Of a DNA stretch of 64,000 bases, positions 11,844 through 23,352 are shown one piece after another (within the stretch, counting starts at the first letter, position 1; each line of letters opens with the position of its first letter). A program made the position numbers and the translations under genes. Below the pieces are notes generated by a model. That model did not search any database, was not told the DNA's origin, and saw only the letters and a list, made by a program, of their open reading frames with translations. The DNA comes from Sanderia malayensis (Eukaryota; Cnidaria; Scyphozoa; Semaeostomeae; Pelagiidae), in contig RQOL01000374.1 in the NCBI GenBank assembly GCA_013076295.1, positions 2,594,743 to 2,658,742 on the forward strand. The letters run 5' to 3'.

Positions 11844-14800
11844 CTGATTTCATTTTGTTCACGCTTATTTTCAGATTTTACCCGAACTGTTATGCCCTGA
11901 GCAATATCAATCTCCCTTCTCTTCCTGATCTCTTGCCACCTTTTGATATCACATCGCAGTTAACTAATCTACCAAATCTGTCTGATTATGATTTAGATGA
12001 AAATTTAGACTTCAATATTAATTCTCAATATTGTACAATAGAAGAGCTTGCTTCCTTGCAAGTTTCTTGCAAAGATTTTTCAGTTTTCCACATGAATATT
12101 CGTAGCCTTTCACTCCATTATGATAATTTTCATTCTCTCTTGTCAAACCTGAGTGTTGACTTTCAAGTGATAGGCTTGTCTGAAATAAGAGTTTCCAACA
12201 ATTCTCCATTCACAACCAATGTAAATCTTCCTGGCTACAACTTCCATCACACTGCTTCAAATAGTGCTGCTGGTGGAGTTGGTATCTATGTTAAATCAGA
12301 TCTAAAATCTAGTTTAAGGAATGACATTTCATTTTGTAATGATGACTTTGAAACAGTTTGGATTGAAATAGAAAATTCAAAGGCTAAAAATGTTCTATGT
12401 TGTTGTGCCTATCGTCATCCAAGCACTGATATATCAGCCTTTAGTGACCATCTGCAGGAAAAACTTTCTTTGATTGAAGATGAAAATAAAATCACTTTTA
12501 TCATGGGAGATTTTAATATAAACTTGATGAATTATGAAAACCATATAGCAACAAATGATTTCATTAACATGATGTTTTCTCATCACCTTCAACCTTCAGT
12601 TCTTCACCCTACTCGTGTTACCGATTCAACTTCTACACTTATTGACAATATTTTTGTAAGGAATGCTTCAGGTTCCAATATTCAGAGTGGTAATATCCTA
12701 TCTCTCATTTCAGATCATCTACCTCAATTTTGTGTTGTAAATAACTGTGCTTCTGACTACAAAATAAATTCTCAATTTGCTTATGATTATAGTAAATTTG
12801 ATGCTGATAGGTTTCTTTCTGATTACGCTGAAATTGATACCTCGTTTCTTACTGATCGAAATAGTGATTTGAATGTGAAATTTGAAAATTTCCTGCACAG
12901 TCTAAACTGCCTTGTTGATACACACTGCCCCCGAAAAAAACTCAATAAAAGGAAATTAAAATTAAGAAATAAGCCCTGGATTAGCAGGCGCATTTTAAAA
13001 ATGATGAGTGTCAGAGATAAGTTATTTCAGCAGCTTAAAGCCGACAACTCTGTAACCACTTACAGGGCGTTTAAACTATTTCGTAATCGTATAGTTAATG
13101 AACTGAAAGAAAGTAAGAAAAATTACTATCATAAATACTTTGATGAAAACAAGAACAACATGAAGATGCTTTGGAAAGGCATAAAAAATATTGTCAATCT
13201 TAAACCGAAAAACCTGGACACAATTCAACATATAACAGACATAAACGGTTCCCAAATTACGGATCCAGGTGTAATTGCAGATGAATTTAATCAATTTTTC
13301 ACAAATATTGCCAGTGAAATTACAAAAAAAATCCCCAGAACTCCCAAATCACCATTATCTTACCTACGTAACCCAAACTCGGAATCCTTTTTCATCTCTC
13401 CATGTTCTCCTGAAGAAGTATCAACTATCATTCAGTCTCTGAAGAATGGGAAATCATATGGTCCTAATAGTATTCCAATTAAGTTGTTGAAGATCTTAGA
13501 CTCTCGCATTTCAATTACTTTATCTACTTTAATCAATGAATCCTTTGTAACAGGTATTTTCCCTGACAAGCTTAAATTAGCCAAAGTAGTCCCAGTATTT
13601 AAGAAAGGTCTTGTTACATTAACATCAAATTATAGACCAATTTCCCTTCTTTCAATTTTCAGTAAAATATTTGAAAAAATAATGTATAAACGTATATATA
13701 ATTTTCTTGAATCGTTTGAATTATTGTTCAATATGCAGTTTGGATTTCGAAGTAGTCATTCCACTGACCATGCACTTGTCAGTTTGACAGAGAATATAAA
13801 GTCTTCTTTAGATAATAAAAATTATGGCTGTGGAATATTTATTGATCTCCAAAAAGCTTTTGATACGGTAAACCATGATATCCTTTTAAGTAAACTAGAA
13901 CATTATCGGATCAGAGAAGTTGCTCTAAATTGGTTTAAGTCATACTTAAGTAACCGCAAACAATTTGTCTCAGTAAATGGCCAATCCTCTTCAATGTGTG
14001 ACATAACTTGTGGTGTTCCTCAGGGGTCAGTTCTCGGCCCTTTATTATTTCTTATTTATATCAATGACTTACCAAACGCTTCTAAACTGTTATCTTTCTT
14101 CTTATTTGCTGATGACACTAATATTTATTTTGAGTCTGATGATCTCTCAAGACTTATCAAAACCGTTAATAAAGAACTTAATAAAGTAAAATCGTGGTTG
14201 GATTGTAACAAACTTGCACTAAATATTGACAAAACAAGCTTTGTGTTATTCCATTCACCTAAGAAGACGCTTTCCGAACCGATAAATCTCAAATTAGGTA
14301 AACGAAGTATCAAAAGGAAGAAATATGTTAAATTCTTGGGTGTTCTTGTTGATGAGCATCTGTCCTGGAAATACCACATAATTGAACTTAGTAAAAAGCT
14401 CTCTAGAACAACTGGAATTTTTTTCAAGCTTAGGCATTACACTCCGCTGCCAACCATTGTCTGTCTGTATAATTCACTGTTTTCTTCTTTTCTAAATTAT
14501 GGTATTATTGTTTGGGGTCTTACCTATGACACTTACCTTAATCCATTATTTCTACTACAAAAGAAAATCCTTAGATGCATTAAATTTCAACCAACTACTG
14601 CTCCATCAGCGCCTTTATTTCATTCATTAAAGATATTAAAACTTGAAGATATGGTTCATTTCAATATTTTAACGTTTGTTTTCAAAGTGATTAACAAGCT
14701 CTCTCCAATATATTTTCATAACTACTTTACTCCGAACTCTTCCATGCATAGGTTCCAAACTCGTCAGGCAACCAGGGGTGATCTTTTCCTTTCCCTAAGG

Positions 14801-14944
14801 AGAACCAATCTTTACGGGCTCAAAACAGTTCAATATTTTGGCTCTAAATTATGGAACACTATTCCACTTTTTATACGTGTTGCTGATTCGATCCCAATTT
14901 TTCGCTCTAAATTGAAAAAGTACTTCATAGTCTCATATATCTAA
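11786..14944 (+). CDS. LINE ORF2: APE endonuclease and reverse transcriptase (CR1/L2-like)
   Basis: An uninterrupted frame of 1052 codons. The true start is probably later, since the first 19 or so codons lie in the left TIR of the host element. Endonuclease motifs appear in order: FHMNIRSL (about residue 100), GLSEIRVS, GGVGIYVKS, IMGDFNINL, PTRVT with STLIDNIF, and SDHLPQFCV. Reverse transcriptase motifs follow from about residue 600: NYRPISLLSIFSKIFEK, QFGFRSSHSTDHAL, FIDLQKAFDTVNHDIL, GVPQGSVLGPLLFLIYINDL, the catalytic FADD in LFADDTNIY, LNIDKT and KFLGVLVDE. Every expected catalytic block is present and no stop was found, so the protein may be active. It would nick target DNA and prime cDNA from the nick. 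No ORF1 was found. Confidence 0.9.
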   Translation: MNYHLRCGEWNESVQYQLYSDFILFTLIFRFYPNCYALSNINLPSLPDLLPPFDITSQLTNLPNLSDYDLDENLDFNINSQYCTIEELASLQVSCKDFSVFHMNIRSLSLHYDNFHSLLSNLSVDFQVIGLSEIRVSNNSPFTTNVNLPGYNFHHTASNSAAGGVGIYVKSDLKSSLRNDISFCNDDFETVWIEIENSKAKNVLCCCAYRHPSTDISAFSDHLQEKLSLIEDENKITFIMGDFNINLMNYENHIATNDFINMMFSHHLQPSVLHPTRVTDSTSTLIDNIFVRNASGSNIQSGNILSLISDHLPQFCVVNNCASDYKINSQFAYDYSKFDADRFLSDYAEIDTSFLTDRNSDLNVKFENFLHSLNCLVDTHCPRKKLNKRKLKLRNKPWISRRILKMMSVRDKLFQQLKADNSVTTYRAFKLFRNRIVNELKESKKNYYHKYFDENKNNMKMLWKGIKNIVNLKPKNLDTIQHITDINGSQITDPGVIADEFNQFFTNIASEITKKIPRTPKSPLSYLRNPNSESFFISPCSPEEVSTIIQSLKNGKSYGPNSIPIKLLKILDSRISITLSTLINESFVTGIFPDKLKLAKVVPVFKKGLVTLTSNYRPISLLSIFSKIFEKIMYKRIYNFLESFELLFNMQFGFRSSHSTDHALVSLTENIKSSLDNKNYGCGIFIDLQKAFDTVNHDILLSKLEHYRIREVALNWFKSYLSNRKQFVSVNGQSSSMCDITCGVPQGSVLGPLLFLIYINDLPNASKLLSFFLFADDTNIYFESDDLSRLIKTVNKELNKVKSWLDCNKLALNIDKTSFVLFHSPKKTLSEPINLKLGKRSIKRKKYVKFLGVLVDEHLSWKYHIIELSKKLSRTTGIFFKLRHYTPLPTIVCLYNSLFSSFLNYGIIVWGLTYDTYLNPLFLLQKKILRCIKFQPTTAPSAPLFHSLKILKLEDMVHFNILTFVFKVINKLSPIYFHNYFTPNSSMHRFQTRQATRGDLFLSLRRTNLYGLKTVQYFGSKLWNTIPLFIRVADSIPIFRSKLKKYFIVSYI

Positions 14945-15253
14945 TTTGCTTATTGATGAGGTTTATCTGGTGTATGTAATTTTGATTTAATTAATTTTTT
15001 AGTTTCTTTGTTTTTACGGGGGGGCTCTCTCTCGATTAGTTTACCTATTTAGAGAGCTCCTCCTTAATCAATCTATCTTATATACAATAATGTATTGTAG
15101 TTTTTCCTTATATTGTTTTGTATTTTGTATCCTTTTGTGTATTTAATTTTCAGTAATATGTTTGTGTCTAAATTTTATTGTAGTAGTTGTAATTGTAAGT
15201 TGAAAATTGTATATAGGGTGGATTGATAATAAAATGAAACTGAAACTGAAACT
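11844..15253 (+). mobile_element. Complete non-LTR retrotransposon (LINE)
   Basis: The span is inferred from the first base where the two TIR arms of the host element stop matching (11844) to the end of a GAAACT tandem tail. The tail follows an AATAAAATG polyadenylation-like signal near 15229. A short repeat at the 3' end instead of poly(A) is typical of CR1/L2-type LINEs. The 3' untranslated region (14945-15230) is AT-rich with a small G run near 15018. The 5' junction is approximate, and no target duplication was identified. Confidence 0.7.
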
Positions 15254-15561
15254 GTTATGATCAAATAGGATGTCAACGAACTTTATTTATATAGTTTTTC
15301 TCGCCAAAGTAGGAGTAGGAAGAAAAATATTTTTTGGGGAAACAACATACGGAAAGACACCCACATGTTGATGGCATTCTGTTAGCCGTGCCTAGTTTTT
15401 TGACGCAGATAACACTTCATCGGGAGCAATGATGAAAATGTTGCATGCGTTGCATGTTGAAAACATTATGATGGTTGGCTGTGCTGCTTATAATTCCAAT
15501 TCTATCAATGTTGATGTCTGGTTCGCCTTCCTCGCTTGAATCAGAATCACTTCCGTTGGGC

Positions 15562-15669
15562 CTACTTTACTTCGTTTTCTCGTGGCATTGGCTCGAATTG
15601 ATAAGGCTCGCCTATCCATTCTGAAGTATCAACACTTCCATAATCAAAATCGTCTTGGTTTGTTGCCAT
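15562..15669 (-). pseudogene. N-terminal exon of a P2X7-type transposon protein
   Basis: A 35-residue minus-strand frame begins MATNQDDFDYGS and contains GEPYQFEPMPRENE before a TAG. The PY.FEP segment preceded by an acidic stretch resembles the start of P2X7-domain proteins that accompany animal DNA transposons. No cysteine block follows in the remaining interior. This is probably what is left of the element's own gene after internal deletion. Confidence 0.4.
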
Positions 15670-15727
15670 ATTACAACACAGAACTTCCCAAAAGTAAATT
15701 TACAAAATGTTGTTATTCATTTGGTAC

Positions 15728-15975
15728 AGTATAACTGATACTGAACTGACTCATTCCATTCGCCACACCTGAGATGATAGTTCATCTCAGACGTTGTTAC
15801 GTCAGAGATGAACTAACTCGTTTTCGTCCTTGAAACAAAATGGCTGCCGCCCGAAAGTTTGGGAGCCGATATCTAGAAAAATACGTCGAATCTGCAGAAA
15901 TGAATACCACCACTGAATTCAGCGGGTCAAACTTAGTTAATAAAGCTCAACTTGCCAAACCTTTGCAGGTCTCCT
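15728..15975 (-). repeat. Right 248-bp terminal inverted repeat
   Basis: Reverse complement of 11596-11843, followed by TTAA at 15976-15979. The internal hairpin lies around 15779-15817. Confidence 0.85.
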
Positions 15976-15979
15976 TTAA

Positions 15980-17482
15980 GGCCTGCATCTTTATCTCCAT
16001 TAGGGTATAATGCTGTAACTTTTATTGTTTCATTCCATTGAATGGGGTATTGGGAAACACCAATTGACAGAATAATAACACTTGACAACTGCTTCTGTCC
16101 CACTCGTGGCTAATGCAATATCAATACATATACTACACATACTACTTGACTGTATATTGTTTCATTGGTGAAAAAAGCAGCATAAAAGCTTACTAAGTAA
16201 CAATCACTTGAATATTCAAACTTGTATATACATTCAAGTTTGTGTATTTCTTTCGATACGGTAAAAGTTATTGGTCATTCTGACATGACAGATGTTTTGC
16301 AGTTACTTGGTGAAACCATGTTTGCCTGCATCCACCAAAATCATCCCAACAATTTCTTAAACAGCTGGTTGAAAGAACCCATTACAATTATTGACAGGTC
16401 TGGGTGAGAGGGCAGTTCCTCATTTTCAGCTATCACATTTTTTATGTGAGGCAGTTGTCACATGTACTTGAAGAATTCTTCAAATTCATATTTCCCGTGC
16501 CTCTCGATCCGTTAGTTGCTTTGAAATACTTTTGTGCATCTCTGGTATAAAATTTTTTCATATGTGGCCAGGCCACCATACTGTTGTTGACCAAAAGTAC
16601 GTGAAATATGTCATGTATTCCTCCCCAAAACTGTTTATATTTAAAAAATATCTTTGGAAATCCACCCTGTTCTCGTCAAAACAACTTTTTGGCCTTAAAA
16701 AGGAAAGGCCTGGCATGACTTCATCGTATCATCAAAATAGCAATATAACAGCGCTAATAATAAAAAACAAAGCAATTTTATTAATTTTTAACCTCATTGT
16801 CCAATGCGCATTCTGGGTTTGGTGTCTTGGACTGCCAATAAATCCATTTTTCTTGCTGGCCAATCTTTGGAATCGAGTCAACCAGTCAAGCAGCAAGCGA
16901 GCAATTTCTTCTGTCACCCCACCAACAGAACACCAACACAACGGATCATAACACCACGCGCATGTTTTTTGCGGCTTCAGTTCGACTAGCCTCTTTCGCA
17001 CGTTTCGGCCAATCAAAATTATTTGGCATGATTCGCCAAAAGGACCGGTCACTATTAATGCCGGGTAGGGGACCGGAAGATATTTGGAGAGGTCACCAAA
17101 AATTTTGGAGCTTAAAAGAGGGGCACCAAAGTTACAGCTTAAAAAAGAGGGGGCCACTTTCAGCAGATGTTGCTTTTGCTGCCTTGCAAAAAGCTTTTTT
17201 TCCAGGCAACTTTTTTCAAGTCAGGCTTGCCCTCCCCTCTTTTTACCCATCAGACGATATTGCATTGCATGCTATTCTCTCATTTTGTCAAATTACTCCG
17301 TGTTATATTTTCATATTTTCTAATAAAGCGTACTCCCAGCTGTCCAACATTGTTCTACAAGCCAACCATCATCGACAAATTATTGGACCAATAAACCAAG
17401 TGGGAAACTTGAAATTTCGGATCACAAGTTGCGGAACGATTTTTTGCAAAAAGCTGCTAGCCTGAAACATGCAAGGAAGTGA
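15980..17482. other. No gene recognised (1.5 kb)
   Basis: Several open frames of 60-167 codons occur (for example 16532-16951 and 16962-17465). They overlap on both strands, lack domain signatures and contain poly(T)-derived phenylalanine runs, so I treat them as chance. Purine-rich tracts with AAAAGAGGGG motifs occur at about 17040-17160. Confidence 0.4.
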
Positions 17483-17540
17483 TGACAACTCTTGATCTGT
17501 GGCTAATAGTGGCATATTAGCCACAGATCAAGAGTTGTCA
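17483..17540. repeat. 26-bp perfect palindrome with 6-base spacer
   Basis: Arm 1 is 17483-17508, starting TGACAACTCTTG and ending GGCTAATA. Arm 2 is 17515-17540 and is its exact reverse complement. The spacer is GTGGCA. It would form a strong hairpin or cruciform. It may be the fused ends of a deleted inverted-repeat element, but no direct repeats flank it. Confidence 0.85.
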
Positions 17541-18375
17541 CTCACAAGTAAATCAAAGACTTAATTCGTGGATGGCACCTTCGAGATATTCAAGGATCCG
17601 TTCAAACAATTATTTACGATTCATACTTTCTTAAAGAGTGAAAATGGCAACATAAATCAAGCAAGAGACAAGGCTGTTGCTATTGAGAATACAGATAGAG
17701 AAAGGTCCAGGATACAGAACTGAAGATACATTACAGCAACGATAAGGCAATTCACAAGTACATTGGTTCTTTAATGGCCTGGCCATTTTTTCGCATGGCA
17801 TGAATTGCAAGACAGGTGGCTGGCTTCACAAAACCCAACACATTAGGGAATTCACAGACAACTTACTCGGGGGTGTGTGTAACTGTGTTGAGATTGAGCT
17901 AACGATGCCACCACTACGTGGAGACGAAGCCAGGCTAAACATCAGAGCGAAAGGTTTTTGGAGGCATGGCTAGTCACAATTTTTTATTCACGTGTGATTT
18001 GAAAACGAACGCTGATGGTGCAAGAGAATTCACTCCAACTCAAATGATGGAGAAGAAGCATGAAATGAAAGAAGTTATTACCGGAAGAATGAAAAGAAAA
18101 GAAAGTGTGACAACCGAATAGTGAACATGGAAAAGGAAACATTTACAGCATTGATCTTTTTATTCACAAGGGGATGGACAATGAAAACATTGCATTCTTC
18201 AAAATGCTTGCCCCAAAAGTCAGGGTGAAACAAGGAGAAGTGTGCTGATATTACAAGGTCAAATGTAAACTTTCTTCCATTGCATTATAAAATAATTTAT
18301 TATGTGTCTTGGGTAATTTCAGTGTAGCATGCTATGAAGTTTCAATTTAAATAAAACATATATCTCCACTTTCAT
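17541..18375. other. No gene recognised
   Basis: No open frame of note and no recognisable family. The stretch abuts a partial ISL2EU-related element on the right. Confidence 0.4.
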
Positions 18376-19195
18376 CGATTTTTTTTATGCTAAATGAAAG
18401 CTAAAGATGTACCTGGCTTCATCTGACAAGTATAAGTTAGTTTAATTTCATCTTGAATCAGGCCACTTTTTGCGAAAAATATCGCAACGCTGTGACGTCA
18501 CAGTGATGACCCAAAAAATTTTCCAATGGAGGTCAATGGAATTTTTCGAACTTTTTCTGGTTTTATTTTAATAACTCCACTCCGAGTGGAAATATTTGAG
18601 CTCCGGCGGAACCACTATAAATGTGAATCTTTTAGCAGGCACTTTGAAAATAATTTGTGTGGTTTCTTCAACGTCCGAGACACAATTTGTTTTTGAAAAT
18701 AGGTACCTCTGAAAAATCATGACGTCATCCCGCGTCCAAATTGCTTCTTCGAGTGTCTGTGACACAACACGTAGCTCTGATTTCACTTATCCCAGCTGTT
18801 ACTTTTTGTAATAACTTACTTTAACTTAAAATTACAAATATCGAATTATTTTTCGGCACTTCAGAAATGAAAATTCCTTCGATATCATGCCCAAAAACTC
18901 AAACTTCTGACATTTCCATTGTTGATTTCGGTCGGCACGGACCTAACCACTCAGGGTGGAAGAATGCTTCGGCCCGGCCTGAGTAAAGCTGAGAGTCACT
19001 CTTTGGGTTACGAGCTCGTTTACTGCATCTATTGCAGCAATAGCGTTTAATTTTAGCTTTTTAATCTCATCTTTAATTCTTTCCCAACATCTCTCTTTAC
19101 TTCAAAGCAGAAATGAGCGCTATAATGAACAAAATCCTGCTATCCTGGTCGGTGGGTGCGAATGATGTCTGTCTGCTGAACTCCTTAAAAGACCT
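18376..19195 (+). mobile_element. Partial non-autonomous ISL2EU-related element
   Basis: The left part (18376-18790) matches the left subterminal region of the 5.7-kb element: TGAAAGC.AAAGATGTAC, CTTGAATCAGGCCAC and CAACGCTGTGACGTCACAG. The right part (about 18790-19190) matches the private core of the short copy at 48.97-49.42 kb, read in the opposite direction. The outermost left TIR and the whole right end are missing. Confidence 0.7.
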
Positions 19196-19657
19196 TCTTT
19201 TGTTTGATTGGTCTTGAAATAACATCCTTGTAGAAATTCTTCAAAATTCGCCTCCACACAACAAGACAGGCTAGGCACAGATGGGCACAGAGGAAAAATA
19301 AAAAATGTTTCAATTCAAATGTCCATTTTATTTAACACAATTGACCAATCAGCACACTTAGGCTTCCTTCACACGACACCGTTTTCATTTCGCTTCGGAT
19401 TAGAGGTGAAACGGTGTGCATTTTTTACTCTGTTCACCACACAACACCGTTTTCGGCTCTACGAACGGACGGAACGCGAAACAAAACGAGAAACGGAACC
19501 TGGGGCAAAACGGAGCGAAACGGAAAATGCACAACAATTGTGCAAACACGGGCATGACCGATTAATAAATTAAGGAACGAACGAAATCAAGGAACGAACG
19601 AATTTTTTCTGCAAAATGTGTAAAATACAGACCGGAACAACTTTCACATAATGTCAA

Positions 19658-20083
19658 CTACCGTAAATTCTCTTTTAGGCCCCCCGGGGGCTTATTGTTT
19701 TTCAGTACTTTAAAGAGGGGGCTTATTAGAGAGGAGGGGCTAAATTGAGAGAGGGGGCTTAATAAATATTTTGTAATAGAAAATCATTTTCAGTGGTGGA
19801 AATACATTAAATAATACATGAAATACATTATTCAATGAACTCTGTGTGAAAAACCTTTATATCTACAATACTTAAGCCTAAATGATTTGAATTTGAATTT
19901 GTTGAGAAGTATTGAACGACCAATGAATAAAATGAAAATCTCAGTTGTTTGTCAAGTTTACTTATTTTGGCAGCAGTGAAGATTGGGGGGGGGGCTAAAT
20001 TGAGAGGGGGGTTATTAAATTTTTCCTTCTGAAAAGGGGGGGGCTAATTAGAGAGGGGGGGATTAATAGAGAAGTTACGGTAG
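19658..20083. mobile_element. Short MITE-like element with G-rich interior
   Basis: Ends are imperfect inverted repeats: CTACCGTAAATTCTCT at the left and AGAGAAGTTACGGTAG at the right. The subterminal DNA consists of G-rich GGGGGCTTATTAGAGAGG blocks on both sides of an AT-rich core. There is no coding capacity. A related GGGGGCTTATTCGAGGATTTACGGTA end is present near 40220-40255. Confidence 0.6.
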
Positions 20084-20134
20084 TTAAATGGGGTTTCACA
20101 ACTGGGTTACTCTAACTCGATTACAAAAATGGTA

Positions 20135-20957
20135 CCTTAGGTGTAATTAAATTCGCGCCATACTATTTTTCGTGCACCCCGCCTGCGTAAAATTAAGTAC
20201 TGCACGAAAATTGAGCTGCGCGAAAAAGACCACGCATGCGCATAACACAAAGGCAGAATATCGTCATAAATTCAACGAGAAAGTATTTTATGCTATTGGA
20301 ATTTTAATGGCATATGTAGAAAAGAAGAGATAAAAGCTGCAACTTAGAAGATATCAAGAGTGGCTTTTGCTAGCCGATGTTTTTAAGGGCCAATGGAGAG
20401 AATGTGAAACAGTTGGTGCTTAAAAATAACGGAAAAGGGGTTACAGTGCCAAACAACATGACCCATGTTTACCACCGCCTTGATCTCACAGTAAATAAAA
20501 GTTGCAAGGCATTTCTCCGTAAAGAATCGCAACACTGGCTTGCAGAACAAGTCCAGCAGCAAATTCAAAATAGTTGTGAAGCAGAACAAGTTAAAGTAGA
20601 CTTGAAAATCAGCATTTTGAAGCCGATACAGGCAAAGTGATTGACATCTTTTTATGACCGCATGCAAAACCGACCAGATTAGCCGGCAAAGGGTTTAAGA
20701 GGGCTGGGATTATAGATTTCTTGGCAAAAGAGCGTCAGTATGAAGACCCATTCTTATAAAAATGTTACTTTTAGTCAAGAGTAACTTTCAGAAATATATT
20801 TTCGTTTCAACTGAGTTGTTGTATCATTCTGTCTACTTGCTCGTGTGCAGGAATTCAAGACTGCGCGAAAATATGAAAAATTTCTGCGCAAATTTAAAAT
20901 GTGCGAATTCAAGTACACGCGAGTTATAATACACCACGAAATTTAATACACCTAAGG
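20135..20957 (+). mobile_element. Internally deleted pogo-like (Tc1/mariner superfamily) transposon
   Basis: Terminal inverted repeats begin CCTTAGGTGTAATTAAATTCG on the left, and CCTTAGGTGTATTAAATTTCG when the right end is read inward. The element is flanked by TA (20133-20134 and 20958-20959), the expected target duplication. It is 823 bp and keeps only the 3' end of a transposase. Confidence 0.75.
20377..20757 (+). pseudogene. pogo/Tigger-like DDE transposase, C-terminal remnant
   Basis: The frame 20377-20640 carries the end of a DDE_1 domain: PNNMTHVYHRLDLTVNKSCK, where the LDLTVN block follows the PNNMTH strand. It continues with SEQVQ-like AEQVQQQIQN and LKPIQAK. A stop at 20638 interrupts what would be the KP..AKW motif, and matching residues continue to about 20757 (KRAGIIDFLAKER). 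The helix-turn-helix domain and first catalytic residues are deleted, so the protein is non-functional. Confidence 0.65.
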
Positions 20958-20959
20958 TA

Positions 20960-23352
20960 TTCAACGGTAGTGGTAGTAACTTTTGATAAATGCAAGTGAT
21001 TTCCAATATGCATACTTTGCCATTGGCGAAAATCCTCGCTTTCTATCGGGGAATTGACAGTTCGTTTAATTTTCGCAAAATATGCGATTATTCAACGGTG
21101 GTGGTAGTAACTTTTGATAAATGCAAGTGATTTCCAATATGCATACTTTGCCATTTGCGAAAATCTTCCCTTTCTTTAGGGGAATTGACAGTTCATTGAA
21201 TTTTCGCAAAATATGCGATTATTCAATGTTAGTGGAAGTAACTTTTGATAAATGCAAGTGATTTCCAATATGCGTACTTTGCCATTTGCGAAAATCTTCG
21301 CTTTCTTTAGGGGAATTGACAGCTCTTTGAATTTTCGCAAAATATGCGATTATTCAACGCTGGTGGTAGTAACTTTTGATAAATGCAGGTGATTTCCAAT
21401 GTGCTTACTTTGCCATTTGCGAAAATCTTCGCATTCTATAGGGGAATTGACGATTCGTTGAATTTTCGCAAAGTATGCGATTATTCAACGGTGGTGGTAG
21501 TAACTTTTGATAAATGTAAGTGATTTCCAATATGCATACTTTGCCATTTGCGGAAATCTTCGCTTTCGTTAAGGGTATTGACAGTTCGTTGAATTTTCGC
21601 AAAATATGCTATTATTCAACGGTGGTTCTAGTAACTGTTGATAAATGCAAGTGATTTCCAATATGCATACTTTGCCATTTGCGAAAATCTTCGCTTTCTA
21701 TAGGGGAATTGACAGCTCTTTGAATTTTCGCAAAATATGCGATTATTCAACGCTGGTGGTAGTAACTTTTGATAAATGCAAGTGATTTCCAATATGCATA
21801 CTTTGCCATTGGCGAAATCTTCCCTTTCTTTAGGGGAATTGACAGTTCGATGAAGTTTCGCCAAACATGCGATTATTCGACGGTACTGATAGTAGCTTTT
21901 GATAAATGCAAGAGATTTCCAATATGCTTACTTTGCCATTTGTGAAAATCCTCGCTTTCTATCGGGGACATGACAGTTCGTTGAATTTTCGCAAAATATG
22001 CGACTATTCAAAGGTAGTGGTAGAAACTTTTGATAAATGCAAGTGATTTCCAATATGCATACTTTGCCATTGGCGAAAATCTTCCCTTTCTTTAGGGGAA
22101 TTGACAGTTCATGGAATTTTGCTCAATATGCGATTATTCAACGGTAGTGGTAGTAACTTTTGGTAAATGCAAGTGATTTCCAATATGCATACTTTGCCAT
22201 TTTCGAAAATCTTCACTTTCTTTAGGGGAATTGACAGTTCGTTGAATTTTCGCAAAATATGTGATTATTCAACGCTAGTGGTAGTAACTTTTGATAAATG
22301 CAAGTGATTTCCAATATGCATACTTTGCCATTGGCGAAATCTTTCCTTTCTTTAGGGGAATTGACAGTTCGTTAAAGTTTCGCCAAACATGCGATTATTC
22401 AACGGTAGTGGTAGTAACGTTTGATAAATGCAAGTGATTTCCAATATGCATACTTTGGCATTGGCGAAAATCTTCGCTTTCTATGGGGGAATTGACAGCT
22501 GGTTTAATTTTCGCAAAATATGCGATTATTCAACGGTGGTGGTAGTCACTTTTGATAAATGCAGGTGATTTCCAATTTGCATACTTTGCCATTTGCGAAA
22601 ATCTTCGCTTTCTTTAGGGGAATTGACAGTTCGTTGAATTTTCGCAAAATATGCGATTATTCAACAGTGGTGGAAGTAACTTTTGATAAATGCAAGTGAT
22701 TTCCAATATGCATACTTTGCAATTTGCGAAAATTTTCGCATTCTATAGGGGAATTGACAGTTCGTAGAATTTTTGCAAAATATGCGATTATTGAACGGTA
22801 GTGGTAGAAACTTTTGATAAATGCAAGGGATTTCCAATATGCATACTTTGCCATTTGCGGAAATCTTCGCTTTCTATAGGGGAATTGACAGTTCGTTGAT
22901 TTTTCACAAAATATGCGATTATTCAACGGTAGTGGTAGTAACTTTCGATAAATGCAAGTGATTTCCAATATGCATACTTTGCCATTTGCGAAAATTTTCG
23001 CTTTATATAGGGGAATTGACAGTTCGTAGAATTTTCGCAAAATATGCGATTATTCATCTGTAGTGGTAGTAACTTTTGATAAATGCAAGGGATTTCCAAT
23101 ATGCATACTTTGCCATTTGCGAAAACCTTCGCTTTCTATAGGGGAATTGACAGTTCGTTGATTTTTCACAAAATATGCGATTATTCAACGCTGGTGGTAG
23201 TAACTTTTGATAAATGCAAGTGATTTCCAATATGCATACTTTGCCATTGGCGAAATCTTCCCTTTCTTTAGGGGAATTGACAGTTCGATGAAGTTTCGCC
23301 AAACATGCGATTTTTCAACGGTACTGATAGTAGCTTTTGATAAATGCAAGAG
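20960..23352. repeat. Satellite array, 131-bp unit, about 18 copies
   Basis: Successive TTCAACG landmarks fall at 20960, 21091, 21222 and 21353, a period of 131 bp. Each unit holds GATAAATGCAAGTGATTTCC, CATACTTTGCCATT, a GGGGAATTGACAGTTCG block and CGCAAAATATGCGA. Copies differ by scattered substitutions and a few single-base indels. Open frames on the minus strand (up to 127 codons, repeating YAYWKSLAFI-like words) come from the periodicity and are not genes. The first unit begins exactly at the right TA of the pogo element. Confidence 0.9.

Larger units (their letters stand above)
11596..15975. mobile_element. TTAA-flanked element with 248-bp TIRs, interrupted by a LINE
   Basis: The ends form a long inverted repeat (11596-11843 against 15728-15975). 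TTAA lies outside both ends (11592-11595 and 15976-15979). The left TTAA is the same four bases that close the ISL2EU-like element. Between the arms are a complete LINE (about 11844-15253) and about 470 bp of residual interior (15254-15727), which contains the start of a P2X7-type protein. I infer a DNA transposon that lost most of its interior and then received the LINE, or lost it through the LINE insertion. TTAA flanks would suit piggyBac-like transposition, but no transposase is left to test that. Confidence 0.7.

Noticed and set aside
16532..17465. Overlapping ORFs of up to 167 codons
   Set aside because: Composition is typical of chance frames in T-rich DNA, both strands are open, and no motif or splice support was found.
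21405..23302. Minus-strand frames with repeated YAYWKSLAFI-type words, up to 127 codons
   Set aside because: They follow the 131-bp satellite period exactly and change with its indels, so they are a by-product of the repeat and not a protein.
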